Source of the DNA: Gilvimarinus japonicus
GTDB taxonomy: Bacteria > Pseudomonadota > Gammaproteobacteria > Pseudomonadales > Cellvibrionaceae
NCBI RefSeq assembly: GCF_042847215.1
Contig: NZ_AP031500.1
Coordinates: 434,001-498,000 of the forward strand
Direction: 5' to 3'
DNA: 64,000 nucleotides
In this document: positions 17,049 through 25,512 of the stretch, in pieces
Numbering within the stretch: the stretch's first letter is position 1
Layout: the number at the start of each line of letters is the position of its first letter
Notes under the pieces: model-generated
Seen by the model: only the letters and a program-made list of their open reading frames with translations
Databases searched by the model: none
Told to the model about the DNA's origin: nothing
Translations under genes and position numbers: made by a program

Positions 17049-17543
17049 ATGGATCTGGAAAAAATTGAAAAACTCAATGAGTTAAAAGAAAAAGGCCTGA
17101 TTAGCGAGCAAGAGTACAACGAGGCAAAAGCCAAAGCGCTGGGCAGCAAATCAACCACCAGCTCCGACCCGATGGGCGATATGGATAACCGCACTTTTAG
17201 TATGCTGCTGCACTTTTCTCAGTTGTGTGGTTTTGTTGCGCCAGTGTTTGGCTGGGTTGTACCGCTGGTCTTGTGGATTATCAAACGCGACGACCCCTAC
17301 ATCGATCAGCAGGGCAAGGTGGTGTTTAACTGGATCATCAGCTCTTTTATTTACTTTATTATTTGTCTTATCTTGATGATGCTCGTGGTGGGTTTCTTCT
17401 TAATGATTGCGTTGGGTATTGCGTCGATTATCTTCATCGTCATCGGTGCAATAAGGGCCAAAGATGGCGTAATAAAGAATTACCCCATGAGCATCGGCTT
17501 TTTTCGGGTTGAGCCAACCCCTGTTGAAAGAATTGAGCCATAG
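17049..17543 (+). CDS. DUF4870 membrane protein with N-terminal SHOCT motif
   Basis: A 164-residue protein. Residues 1-32 form a SHOCT-type short helical motif (LEKIEKLNELKEKGLISEQEYNEAKAKAL). It is followed by three to four transmembrane helices (about 55-80, 95-115, 118-140) with FGWVVPLVLWIIKRDDPYIDQQGKVVFNW, the DUF4870 signature. Such proteins are small inner-membrane proteins of unknown role. The gene ends 8 bp before the dehydrogenase gene and could be co-transcribed with it. Confidence 0.85.
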   Translation: MDLEKIEKLNELKEKGLISEQEYNEAKAKALGSKSTTSSDPMGDMDNRTFSMLLHFSQLCGFVAPVFGWVVPLVLWIIKRDDPYIDQQGKVVFNWIISSFIYFIICLILMMLVVGFFLMIALGIASIIFIVIGAIRAKDGVIKNYPMSIGFFRVEPTPVERIEP

Positions 17544-17551
17544 GCAGCCCG

Positions 17552-18538
17552 ATGCGCGTTGCCGTTTTTAACACCAAGGCATACGACCGCCTCTACTTGG
17601 AGGCGGCCAGCGCGCATGAATTAACTTTTATCGAGGCTCACCTCAATGTGCAAACCGCCCCCCTGGCGGCGGGCTTTGCGGCGGTGTGTTGCTTTGTTAA
17701 CGACACCTTGGATGAACCGGTATTGCGGCAGTTGGCCGAGCACGGCGTCCAGCTTATTGCTATGCGCTGCGCCGGCTTTAACAACATTGATCTGCCCGCC
17801 TGCGAGCGGCTGGGCCTCACCGTATGTCGCGTGCCCGAGTACTCGCCTTTTGCGGTGGCCGAGCACGCCGTTGCTTTGGTGTTGGATTTAAACCGACATA
17901 TTCACCGCGCGTTTAACCGTGTGCGCGAGCAAGATTATTCGCTGGATGGTTTGCTCGGGTTTGATTTGCACGGCAAAACCGTGGGGGTGGTGGGCAGCGG
18001 TAAAATTGGCCGCGCTTTTGCCCGCATCATGAGTGGTTTTGGTTGTCAGGTGATTGTCAGCGACCCTCTGGTTAACGACGAGATGGCCGGTATTGCTCGC
18101 TATGTGTCCGCCGCCGAGTTATGGGCTGACAGCGATATAATCTCTTTACACTGCCCATTATTGCCCGCTACTCACCATTTAATTAACGCCGACACCATCG
18201 CTCAAATGAAACCTGGTGTAATGCTGGTTAACACCAGTCGCGGCGCGCTGATTGATACGCCTGCGGTCATCACCGCGTTAAAGTCTGGCCAGATTGGCTA
18301 CTTGGGTTTGGATGTGTACGAGGAGGAGGGCGACCTGTTTTTTGACGATCTCTCTGGCACTATTATTCAGGACGATGTGTTTGCCCGGCTAACCACTTTC
18401 CCCAATGTGTTGGTCACCGGTCATCAGGCATTTTTTACCCGCGAAGCACTGGCCGAGATCGCCCGCGTTACCTTGCAGAACCTTACCGACTATGAGTGCG
18501 GAGCGCTGCCTGATGCCAGCCGGGTTACCGGCCACTAA
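17552..18538 (+). CDS. ldhA: D-isomer-specific 2-hydroxyacid dehydrogenase, D-lactate dehydrogenase type
   Basis: A 328-residue NAD-dependent dehydrogenase. The Rossmann motif is VGVVGSGKIG (about 146-155). The family signatures RCAGFNNID, HCPLLPATHHLI, MLVNTSRGALIDT (Arg of the active-site triad) and GHQAFFTREAL (catalytic His) are all present. Length and motifs match fermentative D-lactate dehydrogenase, reducing pyruvate to D-lactate. It immediately follows the DUF4870 gene. The exact substrate cannot be fixed from sequence; other 2-keto acids are possible, so the symbol is provisional. Confidence 0.85.
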   Translation: MRVAVFNTKAYDRLYLEAASAHELTFIEAHLNVQTAPLAAGFAAVCCFVNDTLDEPVLRQLAEHGVQLIAMRCAGFNNIDLPACERLGLTVCRVPEYSPFAVAEHAVALVLDLNRHIHRAFNRVREQDYSLDGLLGFDLHGKTVGVVGSGKIGRAFARIMSGFGCQVIVSDPLVNDEMAGIARYVSAAELWADSDIISLHCPLLPATHHLINADTIAQMKPGVMLVNTSRGALIDTPAVITALKSGQIGYLGLDVYEEEGDLFFDDLSGTIIQDDVFARLTTFPNVLVTGHQAFFTREALAEIARVTLQNLTDYECGALPDASRVTGH

Positions 18539-18699
18539 AGCGCATGCGGCGCAATAATTAACGTGGCACAGCACTGGTCGATTGGTGTACAATCGCGCCT
18601 TCTTTTTTCCCGATTTTTTAGTCTTGGTAGTCCCGCCTGCTCGACAATGCCTGTGCCTTTGTCGTCTAAGGTGCGCTGCCGTTAGCGTAGGAAGTGTCC

Positions 18700-19962
18700 A
18701 TGTTTGATAAAGACCAGACCATTGCAAGTTACGACCCCGAGATTTGGCAATCCATCGAAAACGAGAGCCGTCGTCAAGAAGAGCACATCGAGCTGATTGC
18801 CTCAGAGAACTACACCAGCCCCATGGTCATGGCCGCGCAGGGCACCAAACTGACCAACAAATACGCCGAAGGTTACCCAGGTAAGCGTTACTACGGCGGC
18901 TGTGAATACGTCGATCGCAGCGAGCAGCTGGCCATCGACCGCGCCTGCGAGTTGTTTGGCGCCGCTTACGCCAATGTTCAGCCACACTCGGGCTCGCAAG
19001 CCAACTCGGCGGTTTACGCCGCGCTTTGCACCCCCGGTGCCACGGTGTTGGGCATGAGCCTGGACGCCGGTGGTCACCTGACCCACGGTGCCAAGCCTAG
19101 CTTTTCGGGCAAAATGTACAACGCGGTGCAATACGGCCTGAATGTGGATACCGGCTTAATCGACTACGATCAGGTCGAAAGCCTGGCGCTGGAGCACAAA
19201 CCTGAAATGATAATCGCCGGTTTCTCGGCGTACTCGCAGGTTATCGACTGGGCGCGCTTCCGTGAAATCGCCGATAAAGTAGGCGCTTACTTACTGGTAG
19301 ATATGGCCCACGTGGCGGGCTTGGTAGCCGCTGGCGTGTACCCCAGCCCCATGCCGCACGCCCATGTGGTTACCTCGACTACCCACAAAACCTTGCGCGG
19401 TCCCCGCGGCGGCTTGATTTTGGCCGGCGACGACGAGGCGATTCAAAAGAAATTAAACTCGGCTGTTTTCCCCGGTGGCCAAGGTGGCCCGTTGATGCAC
19501 GTGATTGCCGCTAAAGCGATTAGCTTTAAAGAAGCCATGAGCGATGATTACAAAACCTATCAGCAGCAAGTGGTGAAAAACGCTAAAGCGATGGCTAAAG
19601 TGTTTATCGAGCGCGGCTTAAATGTTGTCTCGGGCGGCACCGAGAACCACCTGATGCTGGTTAGCTTGATTGGTAAAGAGTACTCGGGTAAAGACGCCGA
19701 CGCCGCTTTGGGCGAAGCGAACATTACCGTCAACAAAAACGCCGTGCCTAACGATCCGCGCTCACCGTTTGTCACCAGTGGTCTGCGTGTCGGTACCCCG
19801 GCGATTACCACCCGCGGTTTTGGCGAGAGCGAAAGCACCGACTTAGCCCATTGGATGTGCGACGTGCTGGACGGTCTGGAAAAAGGCAATGCCGAGCCTG
19901 TTATTGCCGAGGTTAAGCAAAAAGTATTAGATGTTTGCGCTAAGTTTCCGGTTTATGGTTAA
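18700..19962 (+). CDS. glyA: Serine hydroxymethyltransferase
   Basis: A 420-residue PLP enzyme that interconverts serine and glycine with tetrahydrofolate. EEHIELIASENYTSP, YAEGYPGKRYYGGCEYVD and the PLP-lysine motif VVTSTTHKTLRGPRGG (Lys near residue 229) are intact, as are the C-terminal RVGTPAITTRGF and CDVLDGL. The start was taken at the ATG with AGGAA 6 nt upstream; a GTG two codons earlier is too close to that site. A TACAAT -10-like box lies at 18588-18593. It is followed by a hairpin terminator flanked by heptamer-like repeats. Confidence 0.97.
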   Translation: MFDKDQTIASYDPEIWQSIENESRRQEEHIELIASENYTSPMVMAAQGTKLTNKYAEGYPGKRYYGGCEYVDRSEQLAIDRACELFGAAYANVQPHSGSQANSAVYAALCTPGATVLGMSLDAGGHLTHGAKPSFSGKMYNAVQYGLNVDTGLIDYDQVESLALEHKPEMIIAGFSAYSQVIDWARFREIADKVGAYLLVDMAHVAGLVAAGVYPSPMPHAHVVTSTTHKTLRGPRGGLILAGDDEAIQKKLNSAVFPGGQGGPLMHVIAAKAISFKEAMSDDYKTYQQQVVKNAKAMAKVFIERGLNVVSGGTENHLMLVSLIGKEYSGKDADAALGEANITVNKNAVPNDPRSPFVTSGLRVGTPAITTRGFGESESTDLAHWMCDVLDGLEKGNAEPVIAEVKQKVLDVCAKFPVYG

Positions 19963-19976
19963 TATGCGCTACGCGC

Positions 19977-20083
19977 GTCTGAGGTCGGAAGTCTGACGTC
20001 GGGTGCGGTATGACATTGAAAAGGACAGCACATAGTGTTGCCCTTTTTTATTGTGCGTCAGACATCCGACGTCAGGCCTCAGA
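19977..20083. repeat. Inverted pair of heptameric tracts flanking the glyA terminator
   Basis: Four seven-base units (GTCTGAG, GTCGGAA, GTCTGAC, GTCGGGT) at 19977-20004 are mirrored by four units (CGTCAGA, CATCCGA, CGTCAGG, CCTCAGA) at 20056-20083. They can pair imperfectly and enclose the terminator hairpin. Confidence 0.75.
20019..20047 (+). terminator. glyA terminator
   Basis: A 13-bp stem with two G-U type positions (AAAAGGACAGCAC against GTGTTGCCCTTTT) and a short loop. It ends in a run of T (CCCTTTTTTA), 56 bp after the glyA stop. Confidence 0.8.
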
Positions 20084-20106
20084 GTTAATCTGCCCAAAAT
20101 TTAACC

Positions 20107-20135
20107 TTGCGTTCATCCCCCAAACTCCATAGAAT
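20107..20135 (+). promoter_or_regulatory. Sigma-70-type promoter of the rpsF operon
   Basis: TTGCGT and TAGAAT are separated by exactly 17 nt. The predicted start lies near 20142, leaving a leader of about 130 nt before rpsF. That leader is the usual place for S6:S18 autoregulation, but I could not assign the conserved RNA motif with certainty. Confidence 0.65.
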
Positions 20136-20272
20136 AGCGCGCCCTTGGGGTCCGTGCGTCTTGCGCTTGGGGCCTGAGTTAACGGTTTTTGGTCTGCTTG
20201 CAGAATACCCGAGAGCCACTCCTTGTCTCACCGGCGATAGGTCGGGAGGCTACAACCCGTAAGGAGCGATTA

Positions 20273-20734
20273 ATGCGTCATTACGAAATTATCTTTATGG
20301 TTCACCCGGACCAGAGTGAACAGGTTCCGGGCATGATCGAGCGTTACACCGCGACGGTTACCAATGGTGGTGGTCAAGTTCACCGCTTGGAAGACTGGGG
20401 ACGCCGTCAAATGGCTTACTCCATCAACAAAATCCACAAAGCGCACTACGTTTTGATGAACGTAGAGTGTAGCGAAGAAGCGCTCGAAGAGTTGAGCACT
20501 AACTTCCGCTACAACGACGCTGTTCTGCGTAACCTGGTTATCCGCGCTGATGAAGCGGTTACCGAAGAGTCACCGATTGCTAAGGCCGACAAAGAGAGCC
20601 GTGAGCGCAAGCCACGCGCACCGCGTCCAGAGCGTCGTGACGAGTCTGACGATAAGTCTTCTAGCGAGTCTAAAGATTCAGCCGAATCTAACGAATCTGC
20701 CGAAGCTCAGACTACCGAAAAAGAGGGGGAGTAA
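20273..20734 (+). CDS. rpsF: 30S ribosomal protein S6
   Basis: A 153-residue S6 protein: MRHYEIIFMVHPDQSEQ, the RNA-binding strands VHRLEDWGRRQMAYSINKIHKAHYVLMN and the FRYNDAVLRNL segment are all typical. Beyond residue about 105 there is a long charged tail rich in Ser, Glu, Asp and Lys, as in E. coli S6, which is post-translationally glutamylated. AAGGAG precedes the ATG. It is the first gene of rpsF-rpsR-membrane protein-rplI; priB, found here in enterobacteria, is absent. Confidence 0.98.
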   Translation: MRHYEIIFMVHPDQSEQVPGMIERYTATVTNGGGQVHRLEDWGRRQMAYSINKIHKAHYVLMNVECSEEALEELSTNFRYNDAVLRNLVIRADEAVTEESPIAKADKESRERKPRAPRPERRDESDDKSSSESKDSAESNESAEAQTTEKEGE

Positions 20735-20737
20735 CCA

Positions 20738-20965
20738 ATGGCTCGATTTTTCCGCCGTCGTAAGTTCTGTCGTTTTACCGCTGAAGGCACCAAGCAGATC
20801 GATTACAAAGATCTGGAAACCTTGAAAGCCTACATCACTGAAACTGGCAAAATCGTACCTAGCCGTATCACAGGTACAAAAGCGAAATACCAGCGTCAGC
20901 TTGCTACTGCTGTTAAGCGCGCGCGTTATTTGGCTCTGCTGCCGTACACGGACAGCCACGAGTAA
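20738..20965 (+). CDS. rpsR: 30S ribosomal protein S18
   Basis: A 75-residue S18: MARFFRRRKFCRFTAEG, IDYKDLETLKAYITETGKIVPSRITGTKAKYQRQL and the basic C-terminal helix RARYLALLPYTDSHE are diagnostic. It binds 16S rRNA together with S6. It starts 3 bp after the rpsF stop, consistent with translational coupling. It is full length. Confidence 0.99.
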   Translation: MARFFRRRKFCRFTAEGTKQIDYKDLETLKAYITETGKIVPSRITGTKAKYQRQLATAVKRARYLALLPYTDSHE

Positions 20966-20976
20966 GAGACTGACTT

Positions 20977-21822
20977 GTGCGTGCGCTCGCTGAATTTATT
21001 ATGCGCGGCCGCACTCAGGCTGCAATAGTTGCCCTGATAGGGCACTGGATCCCATTGCTGGGACCCGCCACTGTTGCACTCGTAACGCTCAGACGCGGAG
21101 CCGCCAATGGCGCGCTAATCCTACTCTGGGCGATATTACCAGCGATTGTTTTGCTGGTGATGCAGCAACAAAGTGCGCTGCTAGCGGTAACCGGTGTTGT
21201 CAGTGTTTGTGTGGCCGCGGCCATACTGCGCCGCTCGGCACTGTGGCAATACGCGTTAATGGCCCTTGTGGCCTGCAACACGCTAGGTGCATTACTGCTG
21301 GCGCTGCTAATGCCAGAGGCGGTTGCCAATATGCTGGTGCTGTGTACTGAGCTGTTTAATCAGCTTCAGGCGCAGTCTGATCAGCCGCTGGGTTTGCCAG
21401 AGCCCGACACAACCTTAGTGTTGGCGCTAATGGCCGCGATGACCACCTTAAGTGGCGCATTGGGGCTGATACTGGCCCGCTGGTGGCAATCGCTGCTGTA
21501 TAACCCCGGTGGGTTTGCCGCAGAGTTTCGCGCTTTGCGCTTGGCGCCATTGCCGGCAACGGTATGCGCTTTGGCGGTAGCTTACTGCTACTGGCAAGGC
21601 GAGGGCACAGGCATGTGGGTGTTGGTTTTTGCCCAGCCTTTGCTGTTTGCCGGTATCGCTTTGATTCACGCTGTAATTGCAGCGCGAGGCATGGGCGTGC
21701 AGTGGTTGATAATGTTGTATATCGCAATGGTGGTGCTGCAGCCGTTAACAGCACTGTTAGTCATCGTCGCATTTTGCGACACGTGGTTGAATTTTCGCGG
21801 TCGGCTTAGGCCTAAGGCATAG
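20977..21822 (+). CDS. Multi-pass membrane protein between rpsR and rplI
   Basis: A 281-residue very hydrophobic protein with about eight predicted membrane helices, ending in a basic tail (FRGRLRPKA). A hypothetical membrane protein (DUF2232/YybS-like) occupies the same position in Pseudomonas and relatives, and this is probably its equivalent. The start is GTG at 20977, 11 bp after rpsR; an ATG at 21001 is the alternative. Function is unknown, and co-transcription with ribosomal protein genes is suggested by the tight spacing. Confidence 0.75.
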   Translation: MRALAEFIMRGRTQAAIVALIGHWIPLLGPATVALVTLRRGAANGALILLWAILPAIVLLVMQQQSALLAVTGVVSVCVAAAILRRSALWQYALMALVACNTLGALLLALLMPEAVANMLVLCTELFNQLQAQSDQPLGLPEPDTTLVLALMAAMTTLSGALGLILARWWQSLLYNPGGFAAEFRALRLAPLPATVCALAVAYCYWQGEGTGMWVLVFAQPLLFAGIALIHAVIAARGMGVQWLIMLYIAMVVLQPLTALLVIVAFCDTWLNFRGRLRPKA

Positions 21823-21859
21823 CCACCGCGCAGGTAATTAAACGTAGAGGGTAAACGAG

Positions 21860-22306
21860 ATGGAAGTTATTCTGCTCGAGAAAGTGGGTAAACTGGGTGC
21901 CATTGGCGATAAAGTCAGTGTTAAAGCTGGCTTCGGTCGCAACTTCCTGGTTCCACAAGGCAAGGCTATTCCTGCCACTGCATCAAATGTTGCTGAGTTT
22001 GAAGCGCGTCGCGCTGAGCTCGAAGCCGCTGCTGAAGAGAAAAAAGCACAAGCACAAGTTCGCGCTGATAAACTGGCTGAACTGTCTGTCACCATCGAAG
22101 CTAACGCTGGCGATGAAGGCAAGCTGTTCGGTTCTATTGGTACTCGCGACATCGCCGAAGCGATCACCGCGGCTGGCGTTGAGGTTGTTAAGGCCGAAGT
22201 GCGTTTGCCAGAAGGTGCGATTCGTGAGTTGGGCGAGTACGACATTGACGTACAAGTTCACGCCGAAATCCTTCAGGCGGTAAAACTCGCGGTTATTGCT
22301 GAGTAA
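21860..22306 (+). CDS. rplI: 50S ribosomal protein L9
   Basis: A 148-residue L9 protein. The N-terminal domain MEVILLEKVGKLGAIGDKVSVKAGFGRNFLVPQGKA, the long central helix rich in Ala, Glu and Lys, and the C-terminal GKLFGSIGTRDIAEAI domain are intact. It binds domain V of 23S rRNA. It closes the rpsF operon and is followed by a strong terminator. Confidence 0.99.
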   Translation: MEVILLEKVGKLGAIGDKVSVKAGFGRNFLVPQGKAIPATASNVAEFEARRAELEAAAEEKKAQAQVRADKLAELSVTIEANAGDEGKLFGSIGTRDIAEAITAAGVEVVKAEVRLPEGAIRELGEYDIDVQVHAEILQAVKLAVIAE

Positions 22307-22355
22307 TCGTTACCGTTAGGTAAGCGCTTACACACGCTGACAAAGCGATAAAATT

Positions 22356-22404
22356 CGGGCACTATCGACAACCTTAATCGGTTGTTGTGGTGCCCGTTTT
22401 TTTT
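22356..22404 (+). terminator. Terminator between rplI and dnaB
   Basis: A long stem (CGGGCAC...GACAACC against GGTTGTT...GTGCCCG) with a TTAATC loop is followed by eight T residues. It separates the ribosomal operon from dnaB, so dnaB needs its own promoter or read-through. Confidence 0.9.
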
Positions 22405-22451
22405 GCCCACAAAATAACCTTTATCAACGGATACGTTTGGATCTCTGCTCT

Positions 22452-23849
22452 ATGCCCAGCGACGCCACCGCCCACTACCGCGAACCCACCCAAGCTCAGG
22501 GGGCGCCCATATTGCCCACGTCGGTAGAGGCCGAACAGTCGGTGCTGGGTGGCTTGATGCTCGACAACAGCCGCTTGGACGCGGTGTTAGAAATTGCCTC
22601 GGAGGTCGATTTTTACCGCGAAGACCACCGGCTGATTTTAAAGATGATGGTGGCCCTGCAAGAAGACGAGCAACCGCTGGATGCGGTGACCTTGTCCGAG
22701 GCGCTGGAACGTCACGGCGAATTAGAGCGCGCCGGTGGTTTGGGCTATTTGGTCGAGCTGGCCGCCAACACCCCAAGTGCCGCTAACATCACCGCTTACG
22801 CCCGCATTGTGCGTGAGCGCTCCACTTTGCGTCAGCTGATTGTCGCCGCGCAAGAGATTAGCCAGTCGAGCTACAACCCCGCCGGGTTAGATTCCGACGA
22901 CCTGCTGCAAATGGCCGAAAAGCGCGTCGCTCAGATTGCCGAAGACCGCCCCAAAGAGGGTGGCCTGCGAGAGGTCAACGGCTTGCTCAAAGAGTCGGTT
23001 GAACGTATCGACGAGCTGTTTCGCTCCGGCGATGACGTAACCGGGGTTACCACCGGGTTAACCGACTTGGACGGTAAAACCTCGGGCTGGCAGCCCGGCG
23101 AGTTGGTGATCTTGGCGGCGCGGCCATCGATGGGGAAAACCGCCCTGGCGCTAAACTTTGTCGAAGCGGCGATTTTTACTCAGCCCAAACCGGTACTGGT
23201 GTTCAGTATGGAGATGCCCTCGGCTGCGTTGGTGATGCGGATGATGTCATCTATCGGGCGCATCGATCAGGGGCATATGCGCAACGGTAAACTCACCGAA
23301 GAAGATTGGCCCAAGCTCTCGACCGCTGTGAGCAAAATGAAAGATAAGCTGCTGTTTATCGACGACACGCCCGGCTTAACCCCGCAGGAGATGCGTGCCC
23401 GCACCCGCCGTGTTGCCCGCGAGCACGGCAACCCCGGCATGATTATGGTCGACTACCTGCAGCTGATGCAGGTGGCCGGTGCCAGCGAGGGGCGTACCCA
23501 AGAGATCTCGGAAATCTCTCGGGCCCTAAAAGCCTTGGCTAAAGAATTTGATTGTCCGGTAATTGCGTTATCGCAGCTTAACCGGAGTGTCGAGCAGCGC
23601 CCCAACAAGCGCCCCATGAACTCCGACTTGCGTGAATCGGGCGCCATCGAGCAGGACGCCGACGTAATTTTGTTTATCTACCGCGACGAATATTACAACG
23701 AAGACAGTGCCGAGAAAGGCGTCTCCGAGCTTATTGTGGGCAAGCAACGTAACGGTGAGGTGGGCACCGTACGCGCCGCGTTTGTGGGTAAATATACTCG
23801 GTTTGATAATTTGGCGGCGGAGTATTTCTCGCAGCAGGATGATTATTAA
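22452..23849 (+). CDS. dnaB: Replicative DNA helicase DnaB
   Basis: A 465-residue hexameric helicase that unwinds DNA at the replication fork. The N-terminal domain (PTSVEAEQSVLGGLMLDNSRLD) binds DnaG primase. The RecA-like domain has Walker A ARPSMGKTALALN, Walker B MIMVDYLQLM and the loop-2 region SQLNRSVEQRPNKRPMNSDLRESGAIEQDADVI with the Arg finger region. No intein or insertion is present. The start is the ATG at 22452; an upstream TTG is less likely. Confidence 0.98.
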   Translation: MPSDATAHYREPTQAQGAPILPTSVEAEQSVLGGLMLDNSRLDAVLEIASEVDFYREDHRLILKMMVALQEDEQPLDAVTLSEALERHGELERAGGLGYLVELAANTPSAANITAYARIVRERSTLRQLIVAAQEISQSSYNPAGLDSDDLLQMAEKRVAQIAEDRPKEGGLREVNGLLKESVERIDELFRSGDDVTGVTTGLTDLDGKTSGWQPGELVILAARPSMGKTALALNFVEAAIFTQPKPVLVFSMEMPSAALVMRMMSSIGRIDQGHMRNGKLTEEDWPKLSTAVSKMKDKLLFIDDTPGLTPQEMRARTRRVAREHGNPGMIMVDYLQLMQVAGASEGRTQEISEISRALKALAKEFDCPVIALSQLNRSVEQRPNKRPMNSDLRESGAIEQDADVILFIYRDEYYNEDSAEKGVSELIVGKQRNGEVGTVRAAFVGKYTRFDNLAAEYFSQQDDY

Positions 23850-23864
23850 GGCCTCTTACCTACT

Positions 23865-23898
23865 GTACTAGAAAACACGTCCGTGTGTTTTCTAGTAC
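23865..23898. terminator. Hairpin after dnaB
   Basis: A perfect 14-bp stem (GTACTAGAAAACAC with its complement) and a 6-nt loop begin 16 bp after the dnaB stop. The right arm supplies a short T run on the plus strand. Confidence 0.7.
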
Positions 23899-23904
23899 AT
23901 CACC

Positions 23905-24105
23905 GGCTAAATCCGGCGCAAAGGCGCGGCTTTACTTGGATTTAACCGGCTCGCATTGGCGCTGCCAATGGCGCCCCTCCGTGGGCGCGATCGTGCATTT
24001 TACCTATATGTAGTAAGTCTGGCGCAGAGGTGTGACTCTGCTGGGTTTTTGCAGCTCGCACTGGCGCTGCCAATGGTACGCCTCCGTGTGTACGATCGCT
24101 GGGGT
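23905..24105. repeat. Two imperfect direct copies of an about 85-bp extragenic element
   Basis: Copies at about 23911-23993 and 24019-24101 share the core TGGCGCTGCCAATGG plus flanking TCCGGCGCAAAGG / TCTGGCGCAGAGG and CTCCGTG...CGATCG. Each contains a small palindrome (CATTGGC/GCCAATG in the first). It is not coding and resembles a structured extragenic repeat. Confidence 0.6.
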
Positions 24106-24124
24106 TGAGAGGGGTAGCTACTCG

Positions 24125-24496
24125 TTATGTAGCTTTAATGATGTGAAAGCCCAAATAGGCGGTACCTGCCAAAAGTACAATATAGAATAGCCGCTTCGCT
24201 AAAACCGAAAAGAATCTGCTGGATGCCCTGTATAGAAGCTTCTTGGCTTCGCGCTCCAGTATGCTCATCTGGTCTTGAGACAACGGCTCATTCACTTTAT
24301 GAGAGCTTTTGGTGAGCAAAATCGTCGCATCTTCGTACTGCGTATTGAGCAAAACCCAGATGCCATTTTTTTCCATATAATGGAAGCGCGCGTTCTGAAA
24401 CTCAGAGTTATGTTTTGCCAATATCCCTTTCTCTGTAAAGAGGCTGACAAACTCAAATGGGCATCCGGGTATATCTCTATCATCTATAAATTTCAT
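24125..24496 (-). CDS. Hypothetical protein with C-terminal membrane helix
   Basis: A 123-residue protein. Residues 1-60 form a mixed soluble region (FEFVSLFTEKGILAKHNSEF, MEKNGIWVLLNTQYEDATILL). Residues about 78-100 are basic and helical, and about 102-122 form one transmembrane helix. No family was recognised. No strong Shine-Dalgarno is visible. It is likely a real but lineage-restricted gene. Confidence 0.55.
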   Translation of the reverse strand: MKFIDDRDIPGCPFEFVSLFTEKGILAKHNSEFQNARFHYMEKNGIWVLLNTQYEDATILLTKSSHKVNEPLSQDQMSILEREAKKLLYRASSRFFSVLAKRLFYIVLLAGTAYLGFHIIKAT

Positions 24497-24581
24497 GCTT
24501 GATCGTTATTCTGTTGTAAAAGGTAGGTTGTCCCGCGAAGGGGCGGCCCCCGAGCGATTCTTTTGGCCTTGGTAGATGTTG

Positions 24582-24779
24582 CTAGGCCAGTGTGTATAGT
24601 CCAAACATATTGCCCTCAGAGTCAGCGGTAATTGAAAGCTTAGATTTCTCGGTTTTACCATCTGATGACTCTACTTGAGGTTCCTCTATAGCGCAGTCCT
24701 CATGTAATCCCCACTTTAAATAGCCTTGAATCATGGGGAGAATGACAGTTGTTGACGATCCGACGGCCAACCCGCACAA
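24582..24779 (-). pseudogene. Possible remnant of a VOC/glyoxalase-like gene
   Basis: A 65-codon frame ending ITADSEGNMFGLYTLA, which resembles the C-terminal DPEGN-x-GL strand of glyoxalase/VOC proteins. Just upstream, in another frame, VLNKIVRVGRRIV resembles the preceding helix of the same fold. The two parts are out of frame, suggesting a frameshifted and truncated gene. This is a weak, motif-based reading. Confidence 0.3.
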
Positions 24780-24815
24780 TTTTGTTCAGTACCCCTCCAA
24801 TATCAGGTGACCATC

Positions 24816-25382
24816 ATGCCCACCAGTACCGATAGCGCCACTGTCAGACCTCCCGCGTCAGGCGTTAGGCGCTCCTCACAGGCGCGTATCCTCGATCGAC
24901 TCGCCGCTAACATCAAACCAGGCCAGCTGGACTGGATCGGTTTGCGCACGGTGCGGCGTGGCGAGATCGCCGAGGTGGCCTCGGTGCAGGCGCTGGCCGA
25001 GCAGGGGCTTGAGGGCGACCATCGCTGCCGTAAAACCCGTGGTTCTGGCCGGCAGGTAACCATTATTAGCCGTGAGTTTATCGAGCAGATTTGTCGCCAT
25101 ATGGGGCGCGAGAGCATCGACCCGGCGTTGCTGCGGCGCAACTTGGTGGTGTCGGGTATGAACCTTAATTTGCTGCGCCATCAAATCTTGCAAATCGGCG
25201 AGGCGATTATTGTGCCCGGCGCTTTGTGTCACCCTTGCTTGCGGATGAACGAGAACCTGGGGGAGGGCGGTGTGGCGGCGATGTACGGCTATGGTGGTTT
25301 GTGCGCCAAGATTGTTCGCTCGGGTACGATCCAAGTAGGCGATGCGGTGACGCGCTTACCACTTGATACCGAGGTTTTTTAG
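24816..25382 (+). CDS. MOSC domain-containing protein
   Basis: A 188-residue protein with a MOSC beta-barrel over most of its length. RRGEIAEVASVQAL, GLEGDHRCRKTRGSGRQVTIIS, LRRNLVVSGMNLNLLRHQILQIGEAII and GALCHPCLRM supply the family signature, including the conserved Cys of C-H-P-C. MOSC proteins bind molybdenum cofactor or carry sulfur, as in YiiM and the C-terminus of MOCOS. The ATG at 24816 was chosen because AGGTGA lies 5 nt upstream. The N-terminal 30 residues are not part of the domain. Its specific substrate is unknown. Confidence 0.85.
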   Translation: MPTSTDSATVRPPASGVRRSSQARILDRLAANIKPGQLDWIGLRTVRRGEIAEVASVQALAEQGLEGDHRCRKTRGSGRQVTIISREFIEQICRHMGRESIDPALLRRNLVVSGMNLNLLRHQILQIGEAIIVPGALCHPCLRMNENLGEGGVAAMYGYGGLCAKIVRSGTIQVGDAVTRLPLDTEVF

Positions 25383-25512
25383 GGCTGTTTGCGCGGTCGC
25401 AATTGTGTCCAAAAAATGTACTTGTCTGTCGCGAGCGTGTATTATCCCGCCCCCGGCCTAAGTGCGCGTTGTAGCCGCCGCCGGGTAAACGGCGACTGAG
25501 GCTTCGTTTCCT

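Noticed and set aside
20142..20272. S6:S18 autoregulatory RNA motif in the rpsF leader
   Set aside because: A leader of suitable length exists, but I could not place the conserved bulge and stem reliably by eye.
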